The translations under genes and the position numbers were made by a program. A stretch of 64,000 nt of DNA from Rivularia sp039820645. GTDB lineage: Bacteria > Cyanobacteriota > Cyanobacteriia > Cyanobacteriales > Nostocaceae. The DNA is taken from contig JBCBPQ010000007.1 of assembly GCA_039820645.1 (NCBI GenBank), positions 1-64,000 on the forward strand, given 5' to 3'. The notes under the pieces are model-generated. The model made no database searches. It worked only from the letters and a program-made list of their open reading frames with translations, and was not told the origin of the DNA. Below are positions 27,567 to 36,275 of this stretch, one piece after another. Numbering within the stretch: the stretch's first letter is position 1; each line of letters starts with the position of its first letter.

Positions 27567-27718
27567 GGGCAGTTTAAATAGATTAAATAATTTCTGGCAT
27601 CATTGTGACGTATTTGTGATTAATGCATAGAAGTTATTCAACCATAGGATAGAGTTAGTTGCCCTACTTTATCCCATAAACTATAAAGGTTACTGTACAT
27701 AATAATTGTATTCATTAG

Positions 27719-28123
27719 ATGTTAATGTTGTCCTGTGAGCCTTCGACCTTAAGGGTTCTAGTAGTTGACGACCACGAGCTGACTCGTTTAACTCTCCAAC
27801 TAGCTTTCTCGTCTCAGAAAAATATTCAAGTTGTAGGTTTGGCTTCTAACGGCAAAGAAGCTGTAGAGATGGTTCAAAACTGTTACCCAGACGTAATTGT
27901 CTTGGATTTACAAATGCCAGTAATGGATGGCTGGAGCGCTTCGCGTAAAATTAAAGATATATCCCCCAAGACTCAAATTATTGCTTATTCTTCTGTAGAA
28001 GAAAAATACTTTCAGGAAACAAAAGCAATGGGTAGAGTAGATGCTTTTTGTAAGAAAGACGTGCCGACTAACGAACTCGTTGGCTTAATTAACCAACTCG
28101 GAGAAACGGGAACAAATTCTTGA
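27719..28123 (+). CDS. Single-domain response regulator (receiver only)
   Basis: This is a CheY-like receiver domain without an output domain. The acidic pocket is in LVVDDHE (about 14-20), the phosphoacceptor Asp in VIVLDLQMPVMDGW, the Thr/Ser switch near IIAYSS and the conserved Lys in FCKKDVP. It ends within 10 residues after the domain, so it likely works by protein-protein interaction or as a phosphorelay intermediate. The partner kinase is not in the neighbourhood (the closest kinases are at 16.5 and 59.3 kb). The ATG lacks a strong ribosome site. Confidence 0.92.
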   Translation: MLMLSCEPSTLRVLVVDDHELTRLTLQLAFSSQKNIQVVGLASNGKEAVEMVQNCYPDVIVLDLQMPVMDGWSASRKIKDISPKTQIIAYSSVEEKYFQETKAMGRVDAFCKKDVPTNELVGLINQLGETGTNS

Positions 28124-28282
28124 TTTAACGAATATACTTCTTTCAAGCAATTTCCAATCAAAAATATCGTAGAGCGCCAGTAGAACTAGAAGTTAAGTCA
28201 TGATACTGACGCACAATATTTTTATACTAATTGGTTAAATTACAGAGTTTTTGATTTTAATTTTAAGTTAAATAATATTTTT

Positions 28283-28311
28283 AGCAAGACGCTTTTCGTA
28301 AACGTCTTGCT
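28283..28311. terminator. Hairpin between convergent genes
   Basis: AGCAAGACG and CGTCTTGCT form a 9-bp stem with a loop of about 10 nt, between the receiver gene and the minus-strand small gene. There is no clear T run; it is probably a terminator or a repeat palindrome. Confidence 0.5.
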
Positions 28312-28388
28312 ATGAAAGGAATGATTTATTCAAATATATTCAATCCCTCAGCCAAGACTGCAAGGGTTTTTATTTTAACACATTTTAG

Positions 28389-28556
28389 TTAAGGAAAAGT
28401 GCGTTTGTACTCATCAAGTAATTCATCCATTTCTTCTAAAGCCTGATTGACATCAATTCTTAGGGTTCCCAAGTTTGGCTGTTCTAGTAGGCTAAGTAGT
28501 TGTTCGCGTTTGCTTTCAACTGCGGCAATTCTTTCTTTTATAGTCTGTATATCCAT
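28389..28556 (-). CDS. Small helical conserved hypothetical protein (55 aa)
   Basis: From the ATG at 28556 this encodes a short coiled-coil protein (MDIQTIKERIAAVESKREQL, then LLSLLEQPNLGTLRI and DVNQALEEMDELLDEYKRTF). The frame is open for 26 more codons upstream, but that part (Phe/Asn-rich) looks non-coding. Similar small proteins occur next to regulatory genes in filamentous cyanobacteria; the function is unknown. It is acidic and cytoplasmic. Confidence 0.65.
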   Translation of the reverse strand: MDIQTIKERIAAVESKREQLLSLLEQPNLGTLRIDVNQALEEMDELLDEYKRTFP

Positions 28557-28701
28557 GGTTTGTAACAATACTCGATTACGTAATACTTTTAAGTTAACCC
28601 AAAAGAAAAAGTTTTGAGCATGTAAGTTTATCAAACTGATACCTATTCTCGGCGATAATAAAACAATCCTTGGAGTAAAATTTTTAATTCAATAATAGAG
28701 T

Positions 28702-29259
28702 ATGCTGCGTAAAATTTCTTTGGGAACTGTGGGTTTGATTATCGGCGGAATTTTAACCATAATGGGTTTCGTTTCTTATGCAGTCCACAATGCTACGCTC
28801 AATCTGATAGGCTTTTTTTACGGAATTCCCATACTATTAGGAGGGCTTGCACTTAAAGCCAACGAACTAAAGCCCGTACCCTTTGTACCTCCGACACCAG
28901 AATCTGTTTTATCTCTCAGAGAGCAGAAAGCAACCGAAACTCAAAATCAAGTTCGTCAAGATATCACTCGGTATCGTTATGGAATTGATGTTCATTTAGA
29001 TAAAGCTTTAACTCATCTAGGATTAGGACAATTAGACGAAGAATTACCCGAAGTTTTAGCATTACGGGAAATGGAAATTGAGGGAAATTATGCTTTAATC
29101 ATAGATTTTGATTCACCCCAAGTACCCTTAGACACTTGGGAACAGAAGCAACAAAAAATGACTAGCTTTTTTGGTCCTGGGGTAGATGTCAAAATAGTAC
29201 AGCCAGAAGAGGACAAAATTGAATTAACATTAGTCACTACCTCAGAAGGGGGAGCTTGA
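28702..29259 (+). CDS. DUF2854 family membrane protein
   Basis: Two N-terminal transmembrane helices (about 8-28 and 31-50: GTVGLIIGGILTIMGFVSYA and LIGFFYGIPILLGGLAL) are followed by a conserved soluble domain of about 130 aa (ITRYRYGIDVHLDKALTHLG, LREMEIEGNYALIIDF). This matches DUF2854, found in cyanobacteria and plastids, probably thylakoid-associated; the biochemical role is unknown. Length is typical. It converges with the CRR7-like gene. Confidence 0.8.
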   Translation: MLRKISLGTVGLIIGGILTIMGFVSYAVHNATLNLIGFFYGIPILLGGLALKANELKPVPFVPPTPESVLSLREQKATETQNQVRQDITRYRYGIDVHLDKALTHLGLGQLDEELPEVLALREMEIEGNYALIIDFDSPQVPLDTWEQKQQKMTSFFGPGVDVKIVQPEEDKIELTLVTTSEGGA

Positions 29260-29286
29260 CTTAGAAAGCGAAATCCTAGATTAAGG

Positions 29287-29550
29287 TTACTTTTCTAAAC
29301 GTACCGCATACCACTGTAAATATTGTCCCGGCGAACCAACATCCAATTCGCAGCTAGTGTCAAGTAAGTATTGTGCTTGGGCTTCGAGGGAATCAATTTT
29401 TTTTAAATCATGCGGTAATTCTTCTTCCCCGAGTTGTTGCAAAGTTTGTTTCAGTTTTTCCAGCAACTCGGTGGAAGTGAGAAACTTTTCTGGTTGATTA
29501 GTTTCCAAGACTACATAATCATCTTGTTGGTACATTAAGGGATCTGGCAT
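29287..29550 (-). CDS. Chlororespiratory reduction 7 (CRR7)-like protein
   Basis: This 87-aa soluble protein matches my recollection of CRR7, a factor needed for accumulation or assembly of the NAD(P)H dehydrogenase-like (NDH-1) complex in plastids and conserved in cyanobacteria. Characteristic stretches are DDYVVLETNQPEKFLT, SLEAQAQYLLDTSCELDVG and the C-terminal GQYLQWYAVRLEK. Length equals the family's usual mature size. It is separated by only 27 bp from the convergent DUF2854 gene. The identification rests on recalled motifs. Confidence 0.75.
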   Translation of the reverse strand: MPDPLMYQQDDYVVLETNQPEKFLTSTELLEKLKQTLQQLGEEELPHDLKKIDSLEAQAQYLLDTSCELDVGSPGQYLQWYAVRLEK

Positions 29551-30238
29551 TTGACTGTAATTTTTATAGAGCTAGATAAAATAACAACACAAGAATGGAA
29601 AATACCCTCATAGTGCTAGTGAAGCTAGTAATGGCGGGTAATTTTTATCGACAATGCTAATTGCAACCTAGTATCTGGGAACTATAGATAATAAGACTTT
29701 ATCCACTGTATCGCGATCGAGTGCTTATTATATCCTCAACGGGGTTCTAACCAGATTAATTAGATATGCATGTAATTCATCTACCAAAACTTTTATTCGT
29801 AACACTGAAAGTAGCTGCCAAAGTTAAGCAGATGCTTATAGAACAGAATACAGATTTTTTGACAAGACTTTGTGCGTATAACAGCTTGTCCGAAATTTAT
29901 TTTCCGCCTTAAAAGTCTTTAAAAATAGCCATACCGCGAATGAAAACGTCACTAACAAGTAATTACGCATCATCTAAAAGCATTTAATCTTACTTGTGCT
30001 AGCTTTCGTTTTTAAATAAATTCCTACGGGGAAATTTGAACTTGTGTTCCACCTATAGTCATTTACTCTTAATTACAAATGACAATGGGATGAAAGTAAT
30101 TTCAAAAATGGCATTAAAGTAATTTCCCTCCCACACAAAATAATTAAAAAAATGCTGTAAAAAGTCTGGAAGTATTCTGACACCCTTTATCGATTTACTT
30201 TTAGCTTTACTACTTTAGTATTCTGTAGAACGCAACTC
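29551..30238. other. Long AT-rich spacer (about 690 bp)
   Basis: No ORF, tRNA, tandem repeat or strong hairpin was found. It separates the divergently transcribed CRR7-like gene and the REC-GGDEF gene, and so holds both promoters. Confidence 0.4.
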
Positions 30239-31273
30239 ATGTCAGGCATAAGCCCAACTTCTTTTTCTACCAAACCTCCTTTGATTTTGGTGGCTGACGA
30301 CGATAAAGCCATACGAACATTACTATGTGAATACATGGGCCATGAAGGCTACCGCGTAGTAGATGTTACCAATGGACAAGAATGTTTAGATGCATACATT
30401 AACTTAAAGCCGGATTTGGTTCTATTAGATGCATTAATGCCAGTGATGGATGGCTTTACCTGTTGTCACGAACTAATGCAGATTGCTAGAAATAATTTAA
30501 CTTTAGCTTTAGCAAAATTTGATAGTGAGTCTTATGCAAGCACCAGTGTAATTTCCAAACTGTGGGAACGTACTCCAATACTAATGATTACTGGTTTAGA
30601 CGATCCAGTGTCGGTAGATCGTGCATTTGGCTCCGGAGCTAGCGATTACGTTACCAAGCCTATTCATTGGGCGGTTTTACGCCAAAGAGTACGACGATTA
30701 TTGCAACAAGCTCAACTATATAAACAATTAGAAGCTGCCAATCAGGCATTGCAGGAACTGGCTAACATGGATGGCTTGACTGGGTTGGCTAATCGTCGCC
30801 GGTTCGATCAGTATTTAAATAATCAGTGGATGAATTTAGCTGGCTCTGACAAGCCACTGTCGCTAATTTTATGCGATATCGATTTTTTTAAACGTTTCAA
30901 TGATAAATACGGGCACCCAGCAGGAGATTTGTGTTTGCAAAAAGTGGCTGCTGTTCTAAATGGTGCTGCACAAAAAAATCAAGATTTAGTTGCACGTTAT
31001 GGAGGAGAAGAATTTGCTGTAATTATGCCAAATACTCATGCACCCGGTGCAGTCCATGTTGCAGCTTTAATGCAGTCGGGAGTTCGAGAGCTACAAGTGG
31101 AACATTTAGAATCTGGGATTAGCAATTGTGTAACTTTGAGTTTGGGTGTTGCCACCACTATACCGAATTTTGAATCTTCGCCAAGCGATTTAATTTTGGC
31201 ATCAGATAAAGCACTTTACCAAGCTAAACAAGAAGGTCGCAATCGTATAGTCCTCAGACAGGTAAACTATTAG
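30239..31273 (+). CDS. Response regulator with diguanylate cyclase output (REC-GGDEF)
   Basis: This is a predicted c-di-GMP synthase. The receiver domain (about 14-160) has DDDK near the start and LLDALMPVMDGF around the phosphoacceptor Asp, with TKP near its end. It contains an insertion of about 25 residues (NNLTLALAKFDSESYASTSV) between the beta3/alpha3 part and PILMITG. A coiled linker leads to a GGDEF domain (about 175-340) with active-site sequence GGEEF, so catalysis is likely. The inhibitory I-site five residues upstream reads KNQD instead of RxxD, so product inhibition may be weak. The gene stands alone, and a tRNA gene follows on the other strand. Confidence 0.93.
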   Translation: MSGISPTSFSTKPPLILVADDDKAIRTLLCEYMGHEGYRVVDVTNGQECLDAYINLKPDLVLLDALMPVMDGFTCCHELMQIARNNLTLALAKFDSESYASTSVISKLWERTPILMITGLDDPVSVDRAFGSGASDYVTKPIHWAVLRQRVRRLLQQAQLYKQLEAANQALQELANMDGLTGLANRRRFDQYLNNQWMNLAGSDKPLSLILCDIDFFKRFNDKYGHPAGDLCLQKVAAVLNGAAQKNQDLVARYGGEEFAVIMPNTHAPGAVHVAALMQSGVRELQVEHLESGISNCVTLSLGVATTIPNFESSPSDLILASDKALYQAKQEGRNRIVLRQVNY

Positions 31274-31315
31274 ATGAAAGTGAAAAAGTTAATCCACCCA
31301 AGCCTAATTTTTCAA

Positions 31316-31387
31316 AGCCGACGGCGGGATTTGAACCCGCGACCTATTGATTACGAATCAATTGCTCTACCACTGAGCCACGTCGGC
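31316..31387 (-). tRNA. trnT-CGU: tRNA-Thr (anticodon CGU)
   Basis: This 72-nt cloverleaf has a perfect 7-bp acceptor stem (GCCGACG with CGTCGGC), a D arm (GGCTCAGTGGTAGAGC), an anticodon stem ATTGA/TCAAT around loop TTCGTAA (anticodon CGT), and a T arm with GGTTCAAATCC. The discriminator base is T, and the 3' CCA is not encoded. It reads ACG codons. Confidence 0.96.
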
Positions 31388-31412
31388 ATAAACGGTCTCT
31401 AATTATATCATC

Positions 31413-31706
31413 ATGAATTTCATGGTACAACCAAATCCCAAAAATAGCACCTCTAAACCCAAGTTCACCAAGGAGCAATATGCTCGTCTTAAAGCAGAAG
31501 CTGCATCTCCTTATCGAGGATTACGAAAGTTTGTTTATCTGAGCTTTGGTGCCTCTGGTTTAATCGGAGCATTCATTTTTGTTTTACAGCTACTAGCTCA
31601 TAAGACTTCTCTTGAAGTCGGGTTGCCTTCTTTAGCACTTCAATTGGGGGTAGTCGCTTTAATGATTTTTCTTTGGCGTTGGGACAAGGATCCTTCAGAA
31701 CGCTGA
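31413..31706 (+). CDS. DUF3493 family small membrane protein
   Basis: This 97-aa protein has a basic N terminus (KFTKEQYARLKAEAASPYRG, LRKFVYLSFGASG) and two transmembrane helices (about 40-60 and 70-88), ending with FLWRWDKDPSER. The pattern matches DUF3493, conserved in cyanobacteria and plastids; the role is unknown, probably in thylakoid membranes. A second Met at codon 4 could be the true start. It lies 25 bp from the tRNA gene on the opposite strand. Confidence 0.75.
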   Translation: MNFMVQPNPKNSTSKPKFTKEQYARLKAEAASPYRGLRKFVYLSFGASGLIGAFIFVLQLLAHKTSLEVGLPSLALQLGVVALMIFLWRWDKDPSER

Positions 31707-31931
31707 AAAAATGTTACGAAAGTTAGCATAATTTAATAAAAATAAAGTTTATGAGATGAAAAATAAAGAAAATATTAGGAAATCAAATTTACGTTGGCGT
31801 TTCTGAGATACTAAATAATGTTGAAACGAGGTCAGCTTATTTAAAGACCTTGAAAATATATAACTTTTCTTTTAAAGGGGTTACTTAATTTAAAAAACCC
31901 CAACTTTTATTAAATCGATAGAAAACAAAGC

Positions 31932-31962
31932 GCCACACTAAGGAATTTAGTGTGGCACTTTT
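31932..31962 (+). terminator. Rho-independent terminator
   Basis: GCCACACTA and TAGTGTGGC form a 9-bp stem with a 7-nt loop, followed by ACTTTTTA. It lies 225 bp after the DUF3493 gene in an otherwise featureless spacer (31707-32066), so it may end that transcript or an unannotated small RNA. Confidence 0.65.
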
Positions 31963-32066
31963 TATGTAATTTTTGCAATAAACCCGCAGAATCAACTAGA
32001 GACGTTACATCTACGAGTATTTACAATAAATTATTCAAATTTTCTACAACATATTCTTAATAAAGC

Positions 32067-32960
32067 GTGTTGAAATTCCTAACTAAGTTAGATTACCTAC
32101 TCAAAGAAACTTTTTTGGGTTTGCATCGGGGTGGATGGATGAATTGGGCTGCTGTTAGTACTGTTGCAGTGCTACTGTTTTTATTCGGTATTAGTCTGCA
32201 AACTTCTTGGCAAGTAGAAAAACTACTGCATCAATTTGGTTCTCAATTAGAAGTGTCGGTATATCTCGAACCCTCAGCGCGTGGGGAAAGGATTGAAACC
32301 ATTATCGCAAAAATGCCAGAAGTCGCCACAATCAAAACTATTACTAAAGAACAAGCCTGGACGAAATTAGTTAAAGAAATGGGAATATCTGATATTGAAG
32401 GGGCTACTCAACAATTAGATGGGAATCCTTTGGTAGATGAAATCAAAGTAAAAGCAATAAATTCTCAAGTAGTTCCAGATTTAGCAACTCAGTTAGCGAA
32501 AATACCGGCAGTGGATACAGTACAGTACGTCGATGAAGCAGTTAGGCGTATTGCTCAATTGCACCGGGGTTTAAATTGGGTGACGCTGACAATAACCCTG
32601 ATTTTGACTTTAACATCAATTGCCGTTACTAGCATCACCATTCGTCTGGTATTAGTAGCGCGAAAACGAGAAATCGAAATTATGCAGTTGGTAGGAGCAA
32701 CTTCAACTTGGATTTATCTACCCTTTATTCTCCAAGGAACAAGTTTCGGAATATTAGGTGGTGCAGTAGCTTGGAGCTTTATAAGTCTTGTTCAACAGCT
32801 TTTAAACAAAAGAATAACGAATCAACCCGAATTTATTCAATTTCTCACCAACGGTTTACAACTTACTTCTTTACAAATCTTATTACTGCCAGTGATTCTT
32901 TTAAGCTTCGGTGCAACGGTAGGATTGATAGGAAGTTTGTTTGCACTGCGACGAGTTTAG
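32067..32960 (+). CDS. ftsX: Cell-division ABC transporter permease FtsX
   Basis: This is the inner-membrane partner of FtsE that regulates cell-wall hydrolases at division. There is one N-terminal TM helix (about 28-48, AAVSTVAVLLFLFGISLQ), a periplasmic domain (about 50-165, with LEVSVYLEPSARG and QLDGNPLVDEIKVK), and three C-terminal TM helices (about 170-195, 215-240 and 268-292). The conserved REIEIMQLVGAT loop is present. The start is GTG. No ftsE gene is adjacent, unlike many bacteria but common in cyanobacteria. Confidence 0.93.
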   Translation: MLKFLTKLDYLLKETFLGLHRGGWMNWAAVSTVAVLLFLFGISLQTSWQVEKLLHQFGSQLEVSVYLEPSARGERIETIIAKMPEVATIKTITKEQAWTKLVKEMGISDIEGATQQLDGNPLVDEIKVKAINSQVVPDLATQLAKIPAVDTVQYVDEAVRRIAQLHRGLNWVTLTITLILTLTSIAVTSITIRLVLVARKREIEIMQLVGATSTWIYLPFILQGTSFGILGGAVAWSFISLVQQLLNKRITNQPEFIQFLTNGLQLTSLQILLLPVILLSFGATVGLIGSLFALRRV

Positions 32961-33037
32961 AAAAGCGGTAATTAGTAATTGGTAATTGGTTAAAAAAAGT
33001 TTATGTTTACTAATAACTACTTACCGTTGACTGAATC

Positions 33038-33832
33038 ATGACTTCACAGTGGAATGCCTTATTAAAAAACCTTGGCGAGTGGGAAGGCTCTTTTACTCGC
33101 TTATCTTCCGTAGGTGAATTACTGGAAGACAGAAAAAGCGTTGTTTGTTTGGAAGGTTTAAATAATAATCAAACTATTCGTCAAACAATCCGCTTGGGAA
33201 AAAATGAAAAAGTTTTAGAATATAGTTCTTTGGGAAAAGGAATCATGTTTTTTGAAAATGGTGCCTTTTCCCAAGGCTCTATTCAATTAGCGCCATTTTC
33301 TGAGTTTGGGGCTGAATTTGGCTTAATTAATGGCGAGAGTCGTTTACGTTTGGTACAGCTTTTCGATCGAAATCTCAAGTTAAATACTTTCACTTTAATT
33401 CGAGAATATCTTGCTCAGACTCAAATGGTACAACGCCCTGTTTTAACTGTTGATGCTCTTTTAGGTGAGTGGATTGGTGAAGCTATAACTATCTATCCCG
33501 ATTTTCAACAACCAGATATTTATTCCACCCACATGCATTTACGCCTCGATAATGAGAAATTAGTTCAAAGTCTTAGTTTTGCTAATCGTACTATCACTTC
33601 TATCGCTACTATCAAAAACTCTCTTCTATTTTTTGAAAAAAATCAAGTACAGGTTTTACTGCTTCCTGATGGTGCTTCGGTTACTTCTCCCCTACAAGCT
33701 CAGTTACGCAAACCTTTGTTTCTAGAAGTTGGTTGGTTAATCAAGCCGAATTTACGTCAGCGAATGATTCGCAGTTATAACGATAAGGGAGAATGGATTA
33801 GTTTAACTTTGGTTACGGAAACAAAAAGTTAA
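33038..33832 (+). CDS. DUF3598 family lipocalin-like protein
   Basis: The protein has two repeats of a lipocalin-like beta-barrel domain. The first starts NLGEWEGSFTRLSSVGELL and the second LLGEWIGEAITIYPDF, and each has an R-(M/T)-x-R-x-Y type closing strand (LRQRMIRSYNDKGEW). This corresponds to DUF3598, frequent in cyanobacteria and distantly reminiscent of the CpcT/CpeT bilin-lyase fold. A role in binding a pigment or lipid is possible but unproven. No signal peptide is present. It lies 77 bp downstream of ftsX. Confidence 0.75.
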   Translation: MTSQWNALLKNLGEWEGSFTRLSSVGELLEDRKSVVCLEGLNNNQTIRQTIRLGKNEKVLEYSSLGKGIMFFENGAFSQGSIQLAPFSEFGAEFGLINGESRLRLVQLFDRNLKLNTFTLIREYLAQTQMVQRPVLTVDALLGEWIGEAITIYPDFQQPDIYSTHMHLRLDNEKLVQSLSFANRTITSIATIKNSLLFFEKNQVQVLLLPDGASVTSPLQAQLRKPLFLEVGWLIKPNLRQRMIRSYNDKGEWISLTLVTETKS

Positions 33833-34031
33833 ATTCTGATACCGCAGTTGACATTGAAGAGAGTCTATGCGCCGAAATTTTCAGGGATACAATTTATTTT
33901 TGTAAATTTATAAAAACAAATCAACTAAATATGAAGCGATATTACGATTATTTCAAAAATATTTAGAAATCGTCTAAAACCCAAACATGCTTTTAACGTA
34001 GAAGCATATATTGATAATTGAGGTAAATAAA

Positions 34032-34337
34032 ATGATTAACTTACAAAAATATCGCTTTGTATGTACTCTTACCTTTGGAGATGTGTACGGTCAAATAATT
34101 GTTTGGCTAATAACAATTACCCTCAGTTTGGCATCAGCTTTAGCATTGATGGGTGCTAGAAGACCAGTTTATGCTTTAGCTACAGTCGGGCTTGTAGTGC
34201 TATTATCCTTACCTTTCTTGCTATTTGCATTTGTTACCACATTATTAAACCATATTGAGTTATCTCCTGTAGAAGCAGGAACAGAAATGCAACCAATTCC
34301 AGGTAACGTTTCCCAGGAACAACCTGTTACGAATTAA
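34032..34337 (+). CDS. Small two-helix membrane protein (101 aa)
   Basis: From ATG 34032 (GAGG site about 10 bp upstream) the protein has two transmembrane helices (about 22-42 and 48-72) and a soluble Glu/Pro/Gln-rich C terminus. A TTG seven codons upstream is a weaker start. I recognise no family. The stop codon is immediately followed by a heptamer STRR array. Confidence 0.6.
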   Translation: MINLQKYRFVCTLTFGDVYGQIIVWLITITLSLASALALMGARRPVYALATVGLVVLLSLPFLLFAFVTTLLNHIELSPVEAGTEMQPIPGNVSQEQPVTN

Positions 34338-34398
34338 GTTAGGAGTTAGGAGTTAGGAGTTAGGAGTTAGGAGTTAGGAGTTAGGAGTTAGGAGTTAA
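34338..34398. repeat. STRR, GTTAGGA heptamers
   Basis: About eight perfect tandem copies of GTTAGGA start 1-2 bp after a stop codon. A pyrimidine-rich stretch with degenerate CCCC(T/A)TCT units follows to about 34480. Confidence 0.9.
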
Positions 34399-34910
34399 GA
34401 ATTATTTCCCCCTCTACCCCTTCTAACCGCTCTACCCCGTCTCCCGAATCTCCCCATCCCCGCATCTCCCGATTGTCCCCAAGATAAGTAACTATATACA
34501 AATAGGTTTCTTAAAGTCGGGGGTTAGTAACTGTTATTTAATTTCTACCCATATCTGGAAATATATACCCATTTTGTCCAGATATGGTGTTCTAAAACAT
34601 CCCAATTACTGTATTAAATGCTACTAAGATAATTTCTAGATTGTAATTTTCATCCGTCCTCACACGCCTAGGGCATCAGTCAGGAAAAACTCCAACCCTT
34701 GCTATTATCGCTTCCCAATTAAATATTTAAGAATTAATAATTTTATGATTGATACAACTAATAAATAGTCATTATTATGATATTGTTTAATTTAACATAT
34801 AAATGAACAATGGCGGAAGTAATAAAAATTATTTGTAATATATAAAGACAAATTATTTAAACTGGCGATGGAAAGACCGCTAACTTGCTTATTTTAAGAA
34901 GTTTTATACA
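34399..34910. other. Spacer upstream of tnpB with an 11-bp inverted repeat
   Basis: CCATATCTGGA (34549-34559) and TCCAGATATGG (34577-34587) form a perfect 11-bp stem with a 17-nt loop. The left end of the tnpB element should lie between about 34590 and 34910, but I could not place it. No ORF is seen. Confidence 0.5.
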
Positions 34911-36080
34911 ATGTTACTCGGATTCAAAACAGAATTAAAATTAAATAATTTACAAAGAACTGTTTTACTCAAACATTGTGGAGTTTCTAGACATGCTTGG
35001 AATTGGGGATTAGCATTAACCCGTGCAATATTAGAACATAATTCCACTCTATCAGAGAATAAATTAAAATTTCCTACAGCTATTGATTTACATAAATACT
35101 TAGTAGCTTTAGTAAAACCAGAAAATCCTTGGTACTATGAGTGTTCCAAATCTGCACCGCAATCAGCATTAAGAGATTTATCTACAGCTTGGAAACGATG
35201 CTTTAAAAAGACTAGTGGTCAACCGCGATTTAAGAAGAAAGGTAGAAATGATTCATTTACTTTAGAGGGAACTTGTAAGATAAAAGGTAATTGTACTATT
35301 CAAGTTCCTAAAATAGGAAAACTAAAAACTTACGAGAGATTACCCCAAGTTGATAAAATTAAATCTGTAACTATATCTCGGCAAGCTGATAGATGGTTTA
35401 TTAGCTTTAAGATTGAAACCCAAATACAAGAACTAAGTAATACAACTGTTATAGGTGTTGACTTAGGAATTAAATCTCTGGCGACTTTATCAACAGGAGA
35501 AGTTATAGAGGGTGCTAAATCCTATCGTAAAAACAAGACAAGATTATCACGATTACAGTGGTTAAATCGAAATAAAATAATTGGTTCATCCAATTGGAAA
35601 AAGGCTCAAATCCAAATAGCTCGGCTTCATAGAAAAATTTCCAATATTAGAAAAGATACTATTCATAAATTGACTTCATTATTAGCCAAGAACCACGGAA
35701 CAGTAGTGATAGAAGATTTAAATGTATCCGGGATGATCAAGAATCATAAACTAGCCGGTGCGATTTCTGATATGGGATTTTATGAAATCAGAAGACAACT
35801 AGAGTATAAATGCAAGTTGTACGGTTCTAAATTAGTTGTAGTAGATAGATGGTTTCCATCATCTAAAACTTGCTCTAATTGTGGTCATAAAAAAGAAAGC
35901 CTTTGTTTAAGTGAAAGAGTTTTTGAGTGTGAAAGCTGTAATTTCACAATCGACCGTGATTTAAATGCTGCAATTAATTTGAGCCACTGCGGTCTTGGGG
36001 TCTCACGCCACTTGCTACAACCGAGGAAACCTCGGTGCACGCCGCAGTGGCTCCCCAAGGGTCGCAAGTGGCCTGTGTAA
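34911..36080 (+). CDS. tnpB: TnpB, RNA-guided nuclease of the IS200/IS605 (IS1341-type) group
   Basis: This full-length (389 aa) OrfB/TnpB protein has an N-terminal helical region, then the RuvC-like core with Asp184 (GVDLGIKSLA), Glu268 (VVIEDLNVSGM) and Asp348/Asp350 (IDRDLNAAINL). The zinc finger is CSNC...CESC between the last two, and the HTH-like segment starts RFKKKGR. All catalytic residues are present, so it could be active. No TnpA transposase is adjacent, so the element cannot move by itself, as in IS1341-type elements. Family members use an omega RNA made from the 3' end of the element; the last 100 bp of this gene and the downstream bases are strongly structured. Confidence 0.95.
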   Translation: MLLGFKTELKLNNLQRTVLLKHCGVSRHAWNWGLALTRAILEHNSTLSENKLKFPTAIDLHKYLVALVKPENPWYYECSKSAPQSALRDLSTAWKRCFKKTSGQPRFKKKGRNDSFTLEGTCKIKGNCTIQVPKIGKLKTYERLPQVDKIKSVTISRQADRWFISFKIETQIQELSNTTVIGVDLGIKSLATLSTGEVIEGAKSYRKNKTRLSRLQWLNRNKIIGSSNWKKAQIQIARLHRKISNIRKDTIHKLTSLLAKNHGTVVIEDLNVSGMIKNHKLAGAISDMGFYEIRRQLEYKCKLYGSKLVVVDRWFPSSKTCSNCGHKKESLCLSERVFECESCNFTIDRDLNAAINLSHCGLGVSRHLLQPRKPRCTPQWLPKGRKWPV

Positions 36081-36188
36081 AGCTGTCAGTTAGACAGTTT
36101 TGGTCTGTGGATGGGAAGTAGCCGACTACCCCAGTTGACGGGTTCCCATTAAAAATTTTTTAGAAGAAAAAATTTTTAATGGGTTCCC
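35983..36188 (+). ncRNA. Candidate omega RNA (guide RNA scaffold) at the tnpB 3' end
   Basis: Overlapping the tnpB C terminus are paired segments 35983-35992 with 36042-36051 (10 bp) and 36007-36015 with 36064-36072 (9 bp). They cross, giving a pseudoknot, with a small hairpin 36021-36035 inside. Further hairpins are at 36083-36097 and about 36113-36132, and a 17-bp perfect stem (36145-36161 with 36167-36183) extends outward to 36140-36188. Pseudoknotted scaffolds at this place are known for TnpB systems. The guide segment would start near or just after 36188; the exact right end is not determined. Confidence 0.6.
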
Positions 36189-36275
36189 TTGAAGCAGGAA
36201 GTAAACGCCAAAATGATATATGTCTAGATTTGTCTAGTTATAGGTAGTTTTGGGTAAGTTTTATGTAACGAAGTC

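Noticed and set aside
34399..36188. Complete IS605 element considered
   Set aside because: No tnpA gene is present, and the left end could not be defined.
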